The notes beneath the pieces are model-generated. The model did not search any database. It was not told where the DNA came from and was given only the letters and a program-made list of their open reading frames with translations. The translations under genes were made by a program, and so were the position numbers. A stretch of DNA of 34,916 nt from an uncultured archaeon A07HB70 (GTDB lineage: Archaea > Halobacteriota > Halobacteria > Halobacteriales > Haloferacaceae): positions 182,774 through 217,689 of the forward strand of contig KI543180.1 in assembly GCA_000496195.1 (NCBI GenBank), given 5' to 3'. Below are positions 1-9,573 of this stretch, one piece after another; positions within the stretch are counted from its first letter, which is position 1; every line of letters begins with the position of its first letter.

Positions 1-62
1 TGCCTATGATAATTCCTCTCACGATATTCTTAATACGTCTGGTCTCTCACGGTCGTTCGTAG

Positions 63-200
63 ATGACTCCTCAGGGGCTCAACACGGCGCTCGAACTGTA
101 TCGCACCGGAACCCTGTCGGTCGGCCGGGCGGCACAGCTAGCCGGGTGTACGGAGCGCGAACTCCGCGAGGCGGCACAGACGTACGGCGTGACACAGTAG
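63..200 (+). CDS. Small 45-aa HTH-like protein (MTPQGLNTALELYRTGTLSVGRAAQLAGCTERELREAAQTYGVTQ)
   Basis: ATG at 63, TAG at 198-200; AT-rich TATA-like element (cttaatac) about 27-30 nt upstream; 'GTLSVGRAAQLAGCTERELREAA' resembles a small HTH. Below the size cut-off of the supplied ORF track. Confidence 0.6.
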   Translation: MTPQGLNTALELYRTGTLSVGRAAQLAGCTERELREAAQTYGVTQ

Positions 201-228
201 CGCGGGCCTCCTCTCCGACGAGCGGCGG

Positions 229-1335
229 CTACTCCTCCGGCAGGACGTAGAGCCCGGCACGGCTCCGCAGCACCGGCACCGTCTCGGCGTCGGCGTCGAG
301 GTAGTCGGGCCGCGAGACGCTCACCGTCTCGTACGTCTCCGGGTCGAGCACCTGGACCGCGTGGTCGTCCTCGACGGCGACGAGCGCCGTCTCGACGCCG
401 TCCGATCGCTCGCCGGCCTTCCGGGCGTCGGGGTCGAGGCCGGCCTCGCGCGACGACGTCCAGCGCTCGCCCGACGCCAGCCGGACGCCGGTCACCCGGT
501 CGCCGACGCCGCGGACGAGCACCGGGCCGTCGTCGTCCCCCGGGTCGATCACGTCGCCGGGGGTGAACGCCGGCAGGCGGACGGCGTAGGTGACGCGGTA
601 CACCTCGTCGCCGTCCTCGTCCTCCGTCACGAGCGTCGGGTGGTGTTCGGTCGTCCCGCCGAGTTCGCGCGTGATGCGGGTCGCGACACCCTGGCCCATC
701 TGCGCCGTCGATATCTTGACGTCGACCCCGTCGGCGTGTTCGTCCACCTCGGTCACGAACGCGTTCCGGTCACCCGTCGCCTCGCGTTCCGCGACGTAGG
801 CGTGGGCGAGTTCGACCGCGCGCGACTGTTCCTCGCCCGTCGGTGTCCGTCCCGCGGCGCGCACCTGGACGAGGGCGTTGTGGTAGCCGCCGGCGATCCG
901 GCCACAGCGGTCGCAGGTCCCCCGCGAGATCTTCACGTCGACCGTCGTCTCCTCCTCGACGGGCGTCTCGCGGACGACGCCGGTGAACCGACACCGCATC
1001 CGGACGGTGTTCTCGTCTACCTGTTCGGGGTCGACCCCCCACTCGACGGCGCGGGCGTCGACGTGGACGCCCAGCGCCTCGCGGGTGGCGTCGACGGCGA
1101 CGTCGGTGTAGTCCCGTGCGCCGACGTCGCGCCACGAACTGCCGCGCCGGACGGCGCCACAGGTCGCGCAGACGGGCACCTCGATCCGTCCTGGCGCGTC
1201 CACCAGGTCGAAGTCGTCGAGGTAACAGGCGTCACAGAGCGCCGCCGTCCGTCCGCCGCGCTCTGCGCCCGGCAGCGGCTCCGCACGCTCGGGCACGGCG
1301 TCGCCACAGCGCGGACAGAACCGCCCGGAACTCAT
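229..1335 (-). CDS. NMD3-like zinc-binding protein (archaeal 60S export protein NMD3 family)
   Basis: MSSGRFCPRCGDAVPE..., paired CxxC zinc motifs (CPRC, CDAC, CATC, CDRC) in the N-terminal half, as in archaeal NMD3 homologues. Start chosen at MSSGRF, inside the longer ORF. Confidence 0.8.
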   Translation of the reverse strand: MSSGRFCPRCGDAVPERAEPLPGAERGGRTAALCDACYLDDFDLVDAPGRIEVPVCATCGAVRRGSSWRDVGARDYTDVAVDATREALGVHVDARAVEWGVDPEQVDENTVRMRCRFTGVVRETPVEEETTVDVKISRGTCDRCGRIAGGYHNALVQVRAAGRTPTGEEQSRAVELAHAYVAEREATGDRNAFVTEVDEHADGVDVKISTAQMGQGVATRITRELGGTTEHHPTLVTEDEDGDEVYRVTYAVRLPAFTPGDVIDPGDDDGPVLVRGVGDRVTGVRLASGERWTSSREAGLDPDARKAGERSDGVETALVAVEDDHAVQVLDPETYETVSVSRPDYLDADAETVPVLRSRAGLYVLPEE

Positions 1336-1470
1336 TGGTGGTGGTCGCTCGCCGGCGGTGAAAAGCACCGCGGAGTCCGGGGCGCGGGCTGGACGCGTCT
1401 CGCGGGACCGGGCGCGAGAGCGACGGGCCGAAGCCGAGAGGGTTTAATCTCCGCGGCGACTAGTCGAACT

Positions 1471-2346
1471 ATGGAGTGGAAAGCCGACTGGGGGCTGCGA
1501 GCGCGGATGCTCATCACGATGCTCCTGCTCGGTGTCCTGTACGTCGTCTTTATCGGCGCCCTGGCCGCCTTCGGTGTCGGACTGCTCGGCATCGTCCTGG
1601 TGATGGGGCTGTTCAGCCTCGCCCAGTTCCTGTTCTCGGACAAGCTGGCGCTGTACTCGATGGGCGCGACAGCGGTGAGCGAGAGCGACTACCCGGGGCT
1701 CCACGCGACGGTCGGGCGGCTCTCCCAGCAGGCGGACGTGCCGAAGCCGACGGTTGCCGTCGCCGACACCAGCGTCCCGAACGCCTTCGCGGCGGGTCGC
1801 TCGCAGTCCTCGGCGACCGTCTGCGTCACCGAGGGACTGCTCCGGTCCCTCGACGACGAGGAGCTAGAGGGCGTGCTGGCACACGAACTCGCCCACGTGA
1901 AGAACCGCGACGTCATGGTGATGACGATCGCATCGTTCCTCTCGACGCTGGCGTTCCTCGTCGTCCGGTGGGGCTGGCTGTTCGCCGGCGGTCGGGACCG
2001 GAACGGCGGCGGTCAGGTGATCGTGGCGATCGGCGTCTCCCTGCTCGTCTGGGTCGTCTCCTTCCTCCTGGTCCGGGCGCTGTCGCGCTACCGCGAGTAC
2101 GCCGCCGACCGTGGCGCCGCCTCGATCACGGGCCGACCGGGCGCGCTCGCGTCCGCGCTCCTCACGATCGACGGGCGGATGGACCGGGTGCCGGAGGAGG
2201 ACCTGCGCGACCAGGCCGAGATGAACGCGTTCTTTATCCTGCCGATCCGGAGCGGGTTCATCGGCCGTATCGCCTCGACACACCCGCCGACGGAGCGGCG
2301 CGTCGAGCGCCTGCGGGAGCTCGAGCGCGACCTCGAGGCGCGGTAG
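1471..2346 (+). CDS. htpX: HtpX-type M48 membrane metalloprotease
   Basis: ATG at 1471 with TATA-like tttaat about 27 nt upstream; N-terminal TM helices, HELAH zinc motif, 'EYAADRGAASITGRPGALASAL', C-terminal STHPPTERRVERL. Confidence 0.93.
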   Translation: MEWKADWGLRARMLITMLLLGVLYVVFIGALAAFGVGLLGIVLVMGLFSLAQFLFSDKLALYSMGATAVSESDYPGLHATVGRLSQQADVPKPTVAVADTSVPNAFAAGRSQSSATVCVTEGLLRSLDDEELEGVLAHELAHVKNRDVMVMTIASFLSTLAFLVVRWGWLFAGGRDRNGGGQVIVAIGVSLLVWVVSFLLVRALSRYREYAADRGAASITGRPGALASALLTIDGRMDRVPEEDLRDQAEMNAFFILPIRSGFIGRIASTHPPTERRVERLRELERDLEAR

Positions 2347-2418
2347 TCGCGGCGCGGCGACCCCCGAACACGCCGCGCGTGTCGTAACCGCCTTGCCCTC
2401 GTCGCACCACCTCCGGAC

Positions 2419-3036
2419 ATGGGTCTTCTGAACACGATTCGCGAGGTACTCGGGGTGCGCGCGGAGCGCGACGCGACGAGCGCCGCCGACCCGGACGACC
2501 TCTGGGGGATGTCGACGGCGTACGTGACGATGGAGGCCGACCTCGGGTTGGCCCCGGCAGACACGGCGGCGCTCTGTTTCGCCGACGTCGACGCCACCGA
2601 CTTCGCGGACGCCGTCGACGAGGTGGAGTCGATCCTTCGGGCGGGCGAGACGGAGACGGGGACGACGTTCCGCCGGACGACCGACGACCACGGCTACCAC
2701 TGGGTCGTGCTGGCGGACCCGGACCCCGAGGACCTCGTGACGAGCGTCCACTTCGCCGCCGACACGTTCGTCGAGCGCGGCTACGGCTCCCGGCTCCTCG
2801 CCGCCGTCTTCGCGTTCGAGCCGACCCGCGACGGGGAGCGGGGCCGCGCGTACTGGGTCTACTCCTTTCGCCGCGGCGCCTACTACCCGTTCGCGCCGCG
2901 CGCCGGCCACGAGCGCGACAACCGGCTGGAGTTCAAGCTCCGGTCCGTTCTCGACGGCGAACTCGGCGTCGAGGACGACGAGTCGTACTGGTACCCGCTC
3001 TGGCCCGACAGCCGCGGCGGCCACCCGTGGGAGTGA
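2419..3036 (+). CDS. PspA-associated protein PspAB family
   Basis: MGLLNTIREVLG...DLWGMSTAYVTMEADLGL...TDDHGYHWVVLADPDPEDLVTSVHFAADTFVERGYGSRLLAAVFAFE matches the PspAB family as I recall it; directly downstream of htpX. Confidence 0.75.
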   Translation: MGLLNTIREVLGVRAERDATSAADPDDLWGMSTAYVTMEADLGLAPADTAALCFADVDATDFADAVDEVESILRAGETETGTTFRRTTDDHGYHWVVLADPDPEDLVTSVHFAADTFVERGYGSRLLAAVFAFEPTRDGERGRAYWVYSFRRGAYYPFAPRAGHERDNRLEFKLRSVLDGELGVEDDESYWYPLWPDSRGGHPWE

Positions 3037-3101
3037 CCACTTCCACCCCGGTGTAAACGGGACTGCGTGGCTTTATTACCGGTGACGCGCTACTCCAGTT
3101 C

Positions 3102-4133
3102 GTGCCAGAGGACGACCTCGAGAGTCTGCCGGGCGTGGGTCCGGCGACGTCTGACAAGCTGACCGACGCGGGATTCGAGACGTTCCAGAGCATCGCCGTC
3201 GCGAGCGCCGGCGAGCTCTCCCAGCAGGCGGACGTCGGCGACTCGACGGCGGGAGACATCATACAGGCCGCGCGCGAGGCCGCCGACATCGGCGGCTTCG
3301 AGACGGGCGCGACGGTGCTCGAGCGGCGCCGCGAGATCGGCAAGCTGTCGTGGCAGATCGACGAGGTCGACGAGCTGCTCGGCGGCGGGATGGAGACGCA
3401 GTCTATCTCCGAGGTGTACGGCGAGTTCGGCGCCGGCAAGTCGCAGGTCACCCACCAGATGGCGGTCAACGTCCAGCTGCCCAGCGAACACGGCGGGTTC
3501 GACGCGGCGGCTATCTTCGTCGACAGCGAGGATACGTTCCGCCCGGAGCGCATCGACGACATGGTGCGCGGGCTGGACGACGAGATAATCGCCGCCGAGC
3601 TGGAGCGCCGCGACATCGACGGGGCGCCCGGCGACGACGAGGCGATGGAGGCGCTGCTGGAGTCGTTCCTCGACCACATCCACGTCGCGAAGGCGTTCAA
3701 CGCGAACCACCAGATGCTGCTGGCGGAGAAGGCAGAGGAGCTCGCGAGCGAACACGCCGACACCGAGTGGCCGGTTCGGCTGCTCTGTGTCGACTCGCTC
3801 ACCGCCCACTTTCGCGCGGAGTACGTCGGTCGGGGCGAACTCGCCCAGCGCCAGCAGAAGCTGAACAAACACCTCCACGACCTCGACCGGGTCGGCAACC
3901 TCCACAACGCCGCCGTCCTCGTCACGAACCAGGTCGCCTCCAACCCCGACTCCTACTTCGGTGACCCGACACAGCCGATCGGCGGCAACATCCTCGGCCA
4001 CAAGTCGACGTTCCGGATCTACCTCCGCAAGTCGAAGGGCGACAAGCGAATCGTCCGTCTCGTCGACGCGCCGAACCTCGCCGACGGCGAGGCCGTGATG
4101 CGCGTCCAGGACGGCGGCCTCAAGCCGGAGTAG
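3102..4133 (+). CDS. radA: DNA repair and recombination protein RadA
   Basis: GTG start; N-terminal HhH '[20 protein letters not shown]', Walker A-like [10 protein letters not shown]2 region [38 protein letters not shown]. Confidence 0.97.
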   Translation: MPEDDLESLPGVGPATSDKLTDAGFETFQSIAVASAGELSQQADVGDSTAGDIIQAAREAADIGGFETGATVLERRREIGKLSWQIDEVDELLGGGMETQSISEVYGEFGAGKSQVTHQMAVNVQLPSEHGGFDAAAIFVDSEDTFRPERIDDMVRGLDDEIIAAELERRDIDGAPGDDEAMEALLESFLDHIHVAKAFNANHQMLLAEKAEELASEHADTEWPVRLLCVDSLTAHFRAEYVGRGELAQRQQKLNKHLHDLDRVGNLHNAAVLVTNQVASNPDSYFGDPTQPIGGNILGHKSTFRIYLRKSKGDKRIVRLVDAPNLADGEAVMRVQDGGLKPE

Positions 4134-4136
4134 CGG

Positions 4137-4550
4137 CTACTCCGTGGTCGTCCGGTCGACCGCTGCCTCGCCGCGGTGGACCCGCGCGCCGTCCTGTGCC
4201 ACCTTCTCGGCGAGGACGGCGCACTTGACCCGCATCGGCGTCACGTCGACGCCGAGGAGGTCGAGGACGTCGTCGCGGTCGAGCGCGTCCAGTTCGTCGA
4301 CGGTCAGTCCGACGAGTTCACTGGTGAGCATCGACGCGGCGGCCTGCGAGATGGCGCAGCCGTCGCCGGTGAACGACACCCGCTCTATCACGCCGTCGTC
4401 GTTCAGTGTCACGTCCACCCGGATCTCGTCGCCACACGACGGGTTCTCACCCGCGTGGCTGAACGTCGGATCCGGCAGTTCCCCGTAGTTCCGCGGGTTA
4501 CGGTAGTGATCGAGAATCTGCTGCCGGTACATGTCCGAGCCCATACCCAT
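4137..4550 (-). CDS. sufU: SufU/IscU-like Fe-S cluster scaffold protein
   Basis: MYRQQILDHYRNPRNYGELPDPTFSHAGENPSCGDEI..., GDGCAISQAAASMLTSELVG, KCAVLAEKV; conserved Cys residues of SufU-type scaffolds. Confidence 0.92.
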   Translation of the reverse strand: MGMGSDMYRQQILDHYRNPRNYGELPDPTFSHAGENPSCGDEIRVDVTLNDDGVIERVSFTGDGCAISQAAASMLTSELVGLTVDELDALDRDDVLDLLGVDVTPMRVKCAVLAEKVAQDGARVHRGEAAVDRTTTE

Positions 4551-4717
4551 GGTACGCAGGTTTCGGGAGTGGCGGGCAAAAGGGTGTCGTGCCGCCCCGC
4601 TACTCCCGGTCCAGTGGGGCGAACCCAGCCGGCGAGTTCGTGCCGCCGGGCCGTGGACGCCGACAGCGGCGTGGCGCGGACGGTCCCGGCTGGAACGGCA
4701 CCCGACCGCTCGTGTGC

Positions 4718-5998
4718 CTACGCGAACAGCTGACGCGCGTCGTCGACGGCCTCGACCAGCGCGTCTACCTCCTCGCGGGTGTTGTACAGGTAGAACGAGG
4801 CCCGCGCCGACGCGGCGGCGCCGAGCGTGTCGTGGAGGGGCTGTGTGCAGTGGTCGCCGGCACGGATCGCGACGGCGTAGTCGTTACAGATGGAGGAGAG
4901 GTCGTGGGCGTGGACGCCGTCGAGGTTGAACCCGACGAGGGCGCCGCGGTCGTCGCCCGGCGGGCCGTAGACGGTCACGTCGTCGAACTCCGTCAGACGG
5001 TCGTAGGCGTAGCCCGCGAGCATCTCCTCGTGGTCCTGGACCCGCTCCAGCCCGATGTCGTCGAGGTAGTCACAGGCCGCGTGGAGGCCGACGGCCTCCG
5101 CGATCGGCGGCGTGCCGGCCTCGAACTTCCACGGCAGCTCCTCCCACGTCGAGTCCTCGTAGTCCACCGACCGGATCATCTCGCCGCCGTAGAGGTACGG
5201 ATCCATCTCCTCCAGTATCGCCTCCTTCCCGTACAGCACGCCGATACCGGTCGGCCCGCACATCTTGTGGCCGGAGAACGCGAGGAAGTCACAGTCGATC
5301 TCGCCGACGTCGAGCGGCCGGGTCGGGACGGACTGTGCGCCGTCGACGAAGACGTATGCGCCGACCTCGTGGGCGAGGTCGGCCAGCTCGGCGGCGGGGT
5401 TGATCGTTCCGAGCGCGTTCGAGACGTGGACGAACGACACCATCTCCGTCGACTCGTCGATCGCCTCGCGGGCGTGGTCCATGTCGAGGTAGCCGTCCTC
5501 GGTGACCCGCAGGTACTCCACCTCGGCGCCGGTCTGCTTCGCGATCTGCTGCCACGTCACCAGCGAGGCGTGGTGCTCCATCTGCGTCAGCACCACCTTG
5601 TCGCCCGGTCCGAGCTCGCTCAGCCCCCACGCGTAGGCGACGAGGTTCTCGGCCTCGGTGGCGTTCTTGACGAAGACGATCTCCTCGCGCCCCTCCGCGC
5701 CGATGAACTCCGCGACCCGGTCGTGGGCCTCCTCGTAGGCGACCGACGCCTCCTGACTCAGGTGGTGGATACCCCGGTGGACGTTCGCGTTGTAGCTGTA
5801 GTAGTAGTCGCTCATCGACTCGACGACGGCCCGTGGCGTCTGGCTCGTCGCCGCGTTGTCGAGGTAGACGAGCGGCTGGTCGTCGTCCTCGCCCTCGCCC
5901 GGGCTCGTGACGTCGCCGCCGACGCGTCGCTCCAGCACCGGGAACTCCGCCCGCAGCGCCTCGACGTCGAGCGGGGACGTCTGCTCGTGAGTGGCCAT
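4718..5998 (-). CDS. sufS: Cysteine desulfurase SufS
   Basis: MATHEQTSPLDVEALRAEFPVLERR..., DNAATSQTP, SGHKMCGPTGIGVLYGK (PLP Lys region), RAGDHCTQPLHDTLG (active-site Cys). Confidence 0.95.
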   Translation of the reverse strand: MATHEQTSPLDVEALRAEFPVLERRVGGDVTSPGEGEDDDQPLVYLDNAATSQTPRAVVESMSDYYYSYNANVHRGIHHLSQEASVAYEEAHDRVAEFIGAEGREEIVFVKNATEAENLVAYAWGLSELGPGDKVVLTQMEHHASLVTWQQIAKQTGAEVEYLRVTEDGYLDMDHAREAIDESTEMVSFVHVSNALGTINPAAELADLAHEVGAYVFVDGAQSVPTRPLDVGEIDCDFLAFSGHKMCGPTGIGVLYGKEAILEEMDPYLYGGEMIRSVDYEDSTWEELPWKFEAGTPPIAEAVGLHAACDYLDDIGLERVQDHEEMLAGYAYDRLTEFDDVTVYGPPGDDRGALVGFNLDGVHAHDLSSICNDYAVAIRAGDHCTQPLHDTLGAAASARASFYLYNTREEVDALVEAVDDARQLFA

Positions 5999-6179
5999 GG
6001 CTACCGTAGCGGCGCGAGCCACTACACTCCGTCGGTCGACCCCGTCTCGTCTCCGTGACGGGCGGCGCCGGACGGACCGCTCGCGGGGCACGCACCCGTC
6101 GACGCCTCGACCGGCGAGACCGGCCACACGCCTCCGTGGCCGGCTCTGTCGGCCTGTGTTCGATCCCCGGCCTCGCCGG

Positions 6180-6497
6180 TCAGAGCCGGACGAGCTGTGC
6201 GTGCCGGGTGCCGTCGAGCTCCAGCACCCGGTTCTCGTCGACGAGTCCCGCCTCGACGGCCAGCCCGACGGCCCGGTCGCCGACGAGGTTCGCCGTCGTC
6301 GCCCGACGGAGGCTGGCGACGATCCGGTCGGTCTCCGCCGACTCGGCCTCCGCGCCGCCGTAGAACGCCTCGGTCACCTCGAGCTGGCCCTGCTCGTGGG
6401 CGAACGTCTCGCCCAGGCAGTCGGCGTCACAGACAGACACCAGCAGCCCCTCGGGCGTCTCGCGCTCGCGAAGCAGCACCTCGGCCTCGGGCGGCAT
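6180..6497 (-). CDS. DUF424 family protein
   Basis: MPPEAEVLLRERETPEGLLVSVCDADCLGETF...EAFYGG...ATTANLVGDRAVGLAVEAGLVDENRVLELDGTRHAQLVRL; recognisable archaeal DUF424 pattern. Confidence 0.8.
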   Translation of the reverse strand: MPPEAEVLLRERETPEGLLVSVCDADCLGETFAHEQGQLEVTEAFYGGAEAESAETDRIVASLRRATTANLVGDRAVGLAVEAGLVDENRVLELDGTRHAQLVRL

Positions 6498-7246
6498 CAG
6501 CGGGGCGGGTCGCGCTCGCCGCCCTCGTCGACGAGGCTGCGCTCGCGCTCCTCGCGCAGCTCGTCGGCGCGGGTCTGGGCCTCCTCTGCGGCCTCGCGCT
6601 CGCCGAGCTCGTCGAGCGCGCGCGAGCGCTCCTCGTGGACCTCCGCGGAGCGCATCCCGAGGCGGACGGCGTTGTCGAGGGCGTCGACGGCCTCCTCGTA
6701 CAGCCCCCGCTCGGCGAGAAAGAACCCGCGGTTGTACCACGCCTGCGCGAACCGCGGGTCGAGCTCGACCGCGCGCTCGGCGTGCTCCAGCGCCTCCTCC
6801 GTGTGTCCGAACTCCCAGAGCGCGTACGCGAGGTTCGTCTCCGCGCTCGCGGCGTGTTCGGAGTCCTCGTCGATCCGCAGCGCCTCGCGGTAGGCGCCGA
6901 TCGCCTCGTCGTACTCCTCCAACTCCGCGTGTGCGACACCCGTGTTCACCCACGCCTCCTGGGCGAGCAGGTCGTCCTCGGCGAAGCGCGCCGCCCGCTC
7001 CAGCGTCTCCGTCGCCTCCTCGAACCGCTGGATACCGACGTACGAGAGGCCGACGTCGAGCAGCTCCTCCGCGTCGACGTTCTCGCCCGGCGTCTGCCGC
7101 TGGTCGAGGATGTCGGTCAGCACCCGGGAGTCGAGGCCGACCTCGTCGGGGTCGAGCGCCATGTCCGGGTCGAGGGTGAACGCGTCGTAGTCCGTCTCCT
7201 CGAACCCCTCTCCTGCAGAGAACTCGTGGGGCTCGTCGTCTGTCAT
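6497..7246 (-). CDS. Tetratricopeptide repeat protein
   Basis: Several TPR-like units (e.g. EAWVNTGVAHAELEEYDEAIGAYREALRIDED; QAWYNRGFFLAERGLYEEAVDALDNAVRLG). Stop overlaps the DUF424 start. Confidence 0.85.
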   Translation of the reverse strand: MTDDEPHEFSAGEGFEETDYDAFTLDPDMALDPDEVGLDSRVLTDILDQRQTPGENVDAEELLDVGLSYVGIQRFEEATETLERAARFAEDDLLAQEAWVNTGVAHAELEEYDEAIGAYREALRIDEDSEHAASAETNLAYALWEFGHTEEALEHAERAVELDPRFAQAWYNRGFFLAERGLYEEAVDALDNAVRLGMRSAEVHEERSRALDELGEREAAEEAQTRADELREERERSLVDEGGERDPPR

Positions 7247-7341
7247 GCACGGCTCTCCGCCGTCGCCGGGTGAAAGCCTTGCGTCCCCGGCTCTGCGGGG
7301 CCACCGCCGCGAACAAGTCGGCCCGACACCTCCGGTCGACC

Positions 7342-7887
7342 GTGCGCCTGTTCGTCGCCGTCACGCTCCCGGACGCCCTCCGGGACCCGCTGGCCGCGCT
7401 CCAGTCCGACCTGCCCGACCCGCTCCGCCGGACCGACCCCGCCGACGCACACCTGACGCTGAAGTTCCTCGGCGAGACGGGCCAGCCCGACGACGCCCGC
7501 GACGCGCTCCGCGCCGCCGTCGCGTCCGTCGACGTCGCACCGTTCACCGTCCGGCTCTGCGGCCTCGGGGTCTTCCCCGACCGCGACTGCATCAGGGTGG
7601 TGTGGGTCGGCGTCCGCGAGGGCGACGAGGCGCTCTCGACGCTCGCGGCTGCGGTCGAGCGCGAGACGGTCGCCGCCGGCTTCGACGGCCGCGATCACGT
7701 CTTCACGCCGCACGTCACGCTGGCACGGGCGGACGACGCGCGGGGCGCGGCCCGCGTGCGCGACTTCGTCGACGAGACGACCCCCGACGTCGGCTCGTTC
7801 CGGGTCGAGGCCGTCCGGCTGGTGGAGAGCGTCCTCGACGGCGACGGACCGCGGTACCAGACCGTCGAGCGCGCCCCGCTCGACTGA
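7342..7887 (+). CDS. thpR: RNA 2',3'-cyclic phosphodiesterase / 2'-5' RNA ligase family
   Basis: GTG start gives (M)RLFVAVTLPDALRD; two HxT motifs HLTLKFLGET and HVTLARADD. Confidence 0.92.
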   Translation: MRLFVAVTLPDALRDPLAALQSDLPDPLRRTDPADAHLTLKFLGETGQPDDARDALRAAVASVDVAPFTVRLCGLGVFPDRDCIRVVWVGVREGDEALSTLAAAVERETVAAGFDGRDHVFTPHVTLARADDARGAARVRDFVDETTPDVGSFRVEAVRLVESVLDGDGPRYQTVERAPLD

Positions 7888-7912
7888 AGTCCCCCCGGCT
7901 CCTCCCGCCGTC

Positions 7913-9076
7913 GTGCGCCTCGGTCTGCGCCTCTCGCTCGCCGGTCGCGCCGTCGTCGCCCTCGCGACGCTCGGACCGGTCGCGGCTCTCGTCTGCCTGT
8001 TCGTCACCGTCGTGTGTGGCGCCGCCGTCTTCAGCCTCGCCGGACCCGCCTTCGAGGCCGTCCGGGCGCTCGCGGCGGCGCCGCGGCTCGCCGCGGTCAC
8101 GCCGCTCCCGGTACCGGCAGCCGTGGTCCTCGCCGTCGCCGCTCTCGTCGCCGTCTTCGGCGGCTGGGAGTCGCTCGCGCCGTACACGCGTGACGACTAC
8201 CTGATCCCGCCCTCGGGGCCGGCCCAGTGGCTCCTCGTCGCCTTCGTCCTCGGCGCGTGCTACGAACTCGTCGCGGAGACGGCTGCGACGTTCGTCGGGC
8301 TGCTCGACGCGTTCGCGACCGTCGTCGTCGCCCTCGTCGGCGGCCTCGGGTTCGGCCTCCTCGGGACGGTCTGGCTGCTCCGGGCCGAGGTGCGGAACCT
8401 CCGGAGCCTGTCGATCCGGGGGACGGAGCCGGCGGACGCGGACGCACACGGGCGACTGGTCGGCGCGGTCGACCGGCTGTCGGGTGTCGCTGGCGTCCCC
8501 GCGCCGGAGGTGCGGGTGCTGGACTCCCCGCGGCCGCTCGCTCAGGCCGCCGGGACGCGCGGGTCGGCGGCGCTCGTCGTCTCGACGGGGCTGCTCGCGG
8601 CGCTGTCGGACGCCGAACTCGACGCCGTCGTCGCCCACGAGGTGGCACACCTCGCAAACGGCGACAGCCGGCTGATGTCGCTCGCGCTCACGCCCGTCGT
8701 TCTCGCCGACGACCTGTTCGTCGACGACGACCCCGACCTCGACGACCTGTTCTTGAACCTGCTCGGCGGGCTGTTGCGCCTCGTCGGGCAGTTCGGCGCG
8801 AGTGTCTTCGCCGTCGGGCGGGAGGCCGCGGCGGACGAGACGGCGGCGCGCCTGACCGGCGACCCCGCCGCGCTGGCGTCGGCGCTCCGGACGCTGTCGG
8901 GACGTGACCCGCCGACGACGGACCTGCGGGAGTGGTCGGAGTCCGTGGCGGCGCTCGGCGTCCTCCCGTCGCTCGCGCCGGAGGGCGACCGCGAGTGGCC
9001 GTTCCGCACTCACCCGCCGACGGACGACCGGGTCGAGCGGCTCCGGACGCTCGCCGCAGCGTACGAGGAGCGGTAG
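7913..9076 (+). CDS. M48 family membrane metallopeptidase (second in the window)
   Basis: GTG start; several hydrophobic segments, HEVAH zinc motif, 'GREAAADETAARLTGDPAALASALRTLSG', 'THPPTDDRVERLRTL'. Confidence 0.88.
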   Translation: MRLGLRLSLAGRAVVALATLGPVAALVCLFVTVVCGAAVFSLAGPAFEAVRALAAAPRLAAVTPLPVPAAVVLAVAALVAVFGGWESLAPYTRDDYLIPPSGPAQWLLVAFVLGACYELVAETAATFVGLLDAFATVVVALVGGLGFGLLGTVWLLRAEVRNLRSLSIRGTEPADADAHGRLVGAVDRLSGVAGVPAPEVRVLDSPRPLAQAAGTRGSAALVVSTGLLAALSDAELDAVVAHEVAHLANGDSRLMSLALTPVVLADDLFVDDDPDLDDLFLNLLGGLLRLVGQFGASVFAVGREAAADETAARLTGDPAALASALRTLSGRDPPTTDLREWSESVAALGVLPSLAPEGDREWPFRTHPPTDDRVERLRTLAAAYEER

Positions 9077-9131
9077 GCCGGCGCCCCGGAAGGACAGGTT
9101 GATATGTGATCCAGGGGAACGATAGCCTACT

Positions 9132-9284
9132 ATGAGCAAGAAGTCGAAGGCCAAGAAGAAGCGGCTGGCGAAGCTGGAGCGCCAGAACAGCCGCGTCCCG
9201 GCGTGGGTGATGATGAAGACGAACATGAACGTCCAGCGTAACCCGAAGCGCCGCCACTGGCGACGGTCGGACACGGACGAGTAA
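9132..9284 (+). CDS. rpl39e: 50S ribosomal protein L39e
   Basis: [50 protein letters not shown] (50 aa), translated by hand; not in the supplied ORF track. Confidence 0.97.
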   Translation: MSKKSKAKKKRLAKLERQNSRVPAWVMMKTNMNVQRNPKRRHWRRSDTDE

Positions 9285-9290
9285 CCCCCG

Positions 9291-9569
9291 ATGAGCGCCA
9301 GCGACTTCGACGAGCGGGTCGTGACCGTCCCGCTCGGCAAGGCCAAGTCGAAGCCGGTCGGCGAGCGCGCCGGCGCGGCGATGACCATCGTCCGCGAACA
9401 CCTCGCGCAGCACTTCGACGTCGAGGAGGACGCGGTCCGGCTGGACCCGTCGCTCAACGAGACGGTCTGGGCGCGTGGCCGCGGGAAGCCGCCGGGCCGG
9501 CTCCGCGTGCGGGCCGCCCGGTTCGTCGAGGACGGCTCGGCCATCGTCGAGGCCGAGCCGGCCGACTGA
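9291..9569 (+). CDS. rpl31e: 50S ribosomal protein L31e
   Basis: [36 protein letters not shown]...[28 protein letters not shown]. Confidence 0.96.
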   Translation: MSASDFDERVVTVPLGKAKSKPVGERAGAAMTIVREHLAQHFDVEEDAVRLDPSLNETVWARGRGKPPGRLRVRAARFVEDGSAIVEAEPAD

Positions 9570-9573
9570 CCGC

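Noticed and set aside
361-1470. Long N-terminal extension of the HtpX ORF (661-aa call)
   Set aside because: The extension is antisense to the NMD3-like gene; HtpX begins at the ATG at 1471 with a TATA-like box at the right spacing.
4589-6058. 489-aa plus-strand ORF opposite sufS
   Set aside because: Antisense shadow ORF typical of very GC-rich DNA; Arg/Val/Asp-rich low-information translation, while the minus strand clearly encodes SufS.
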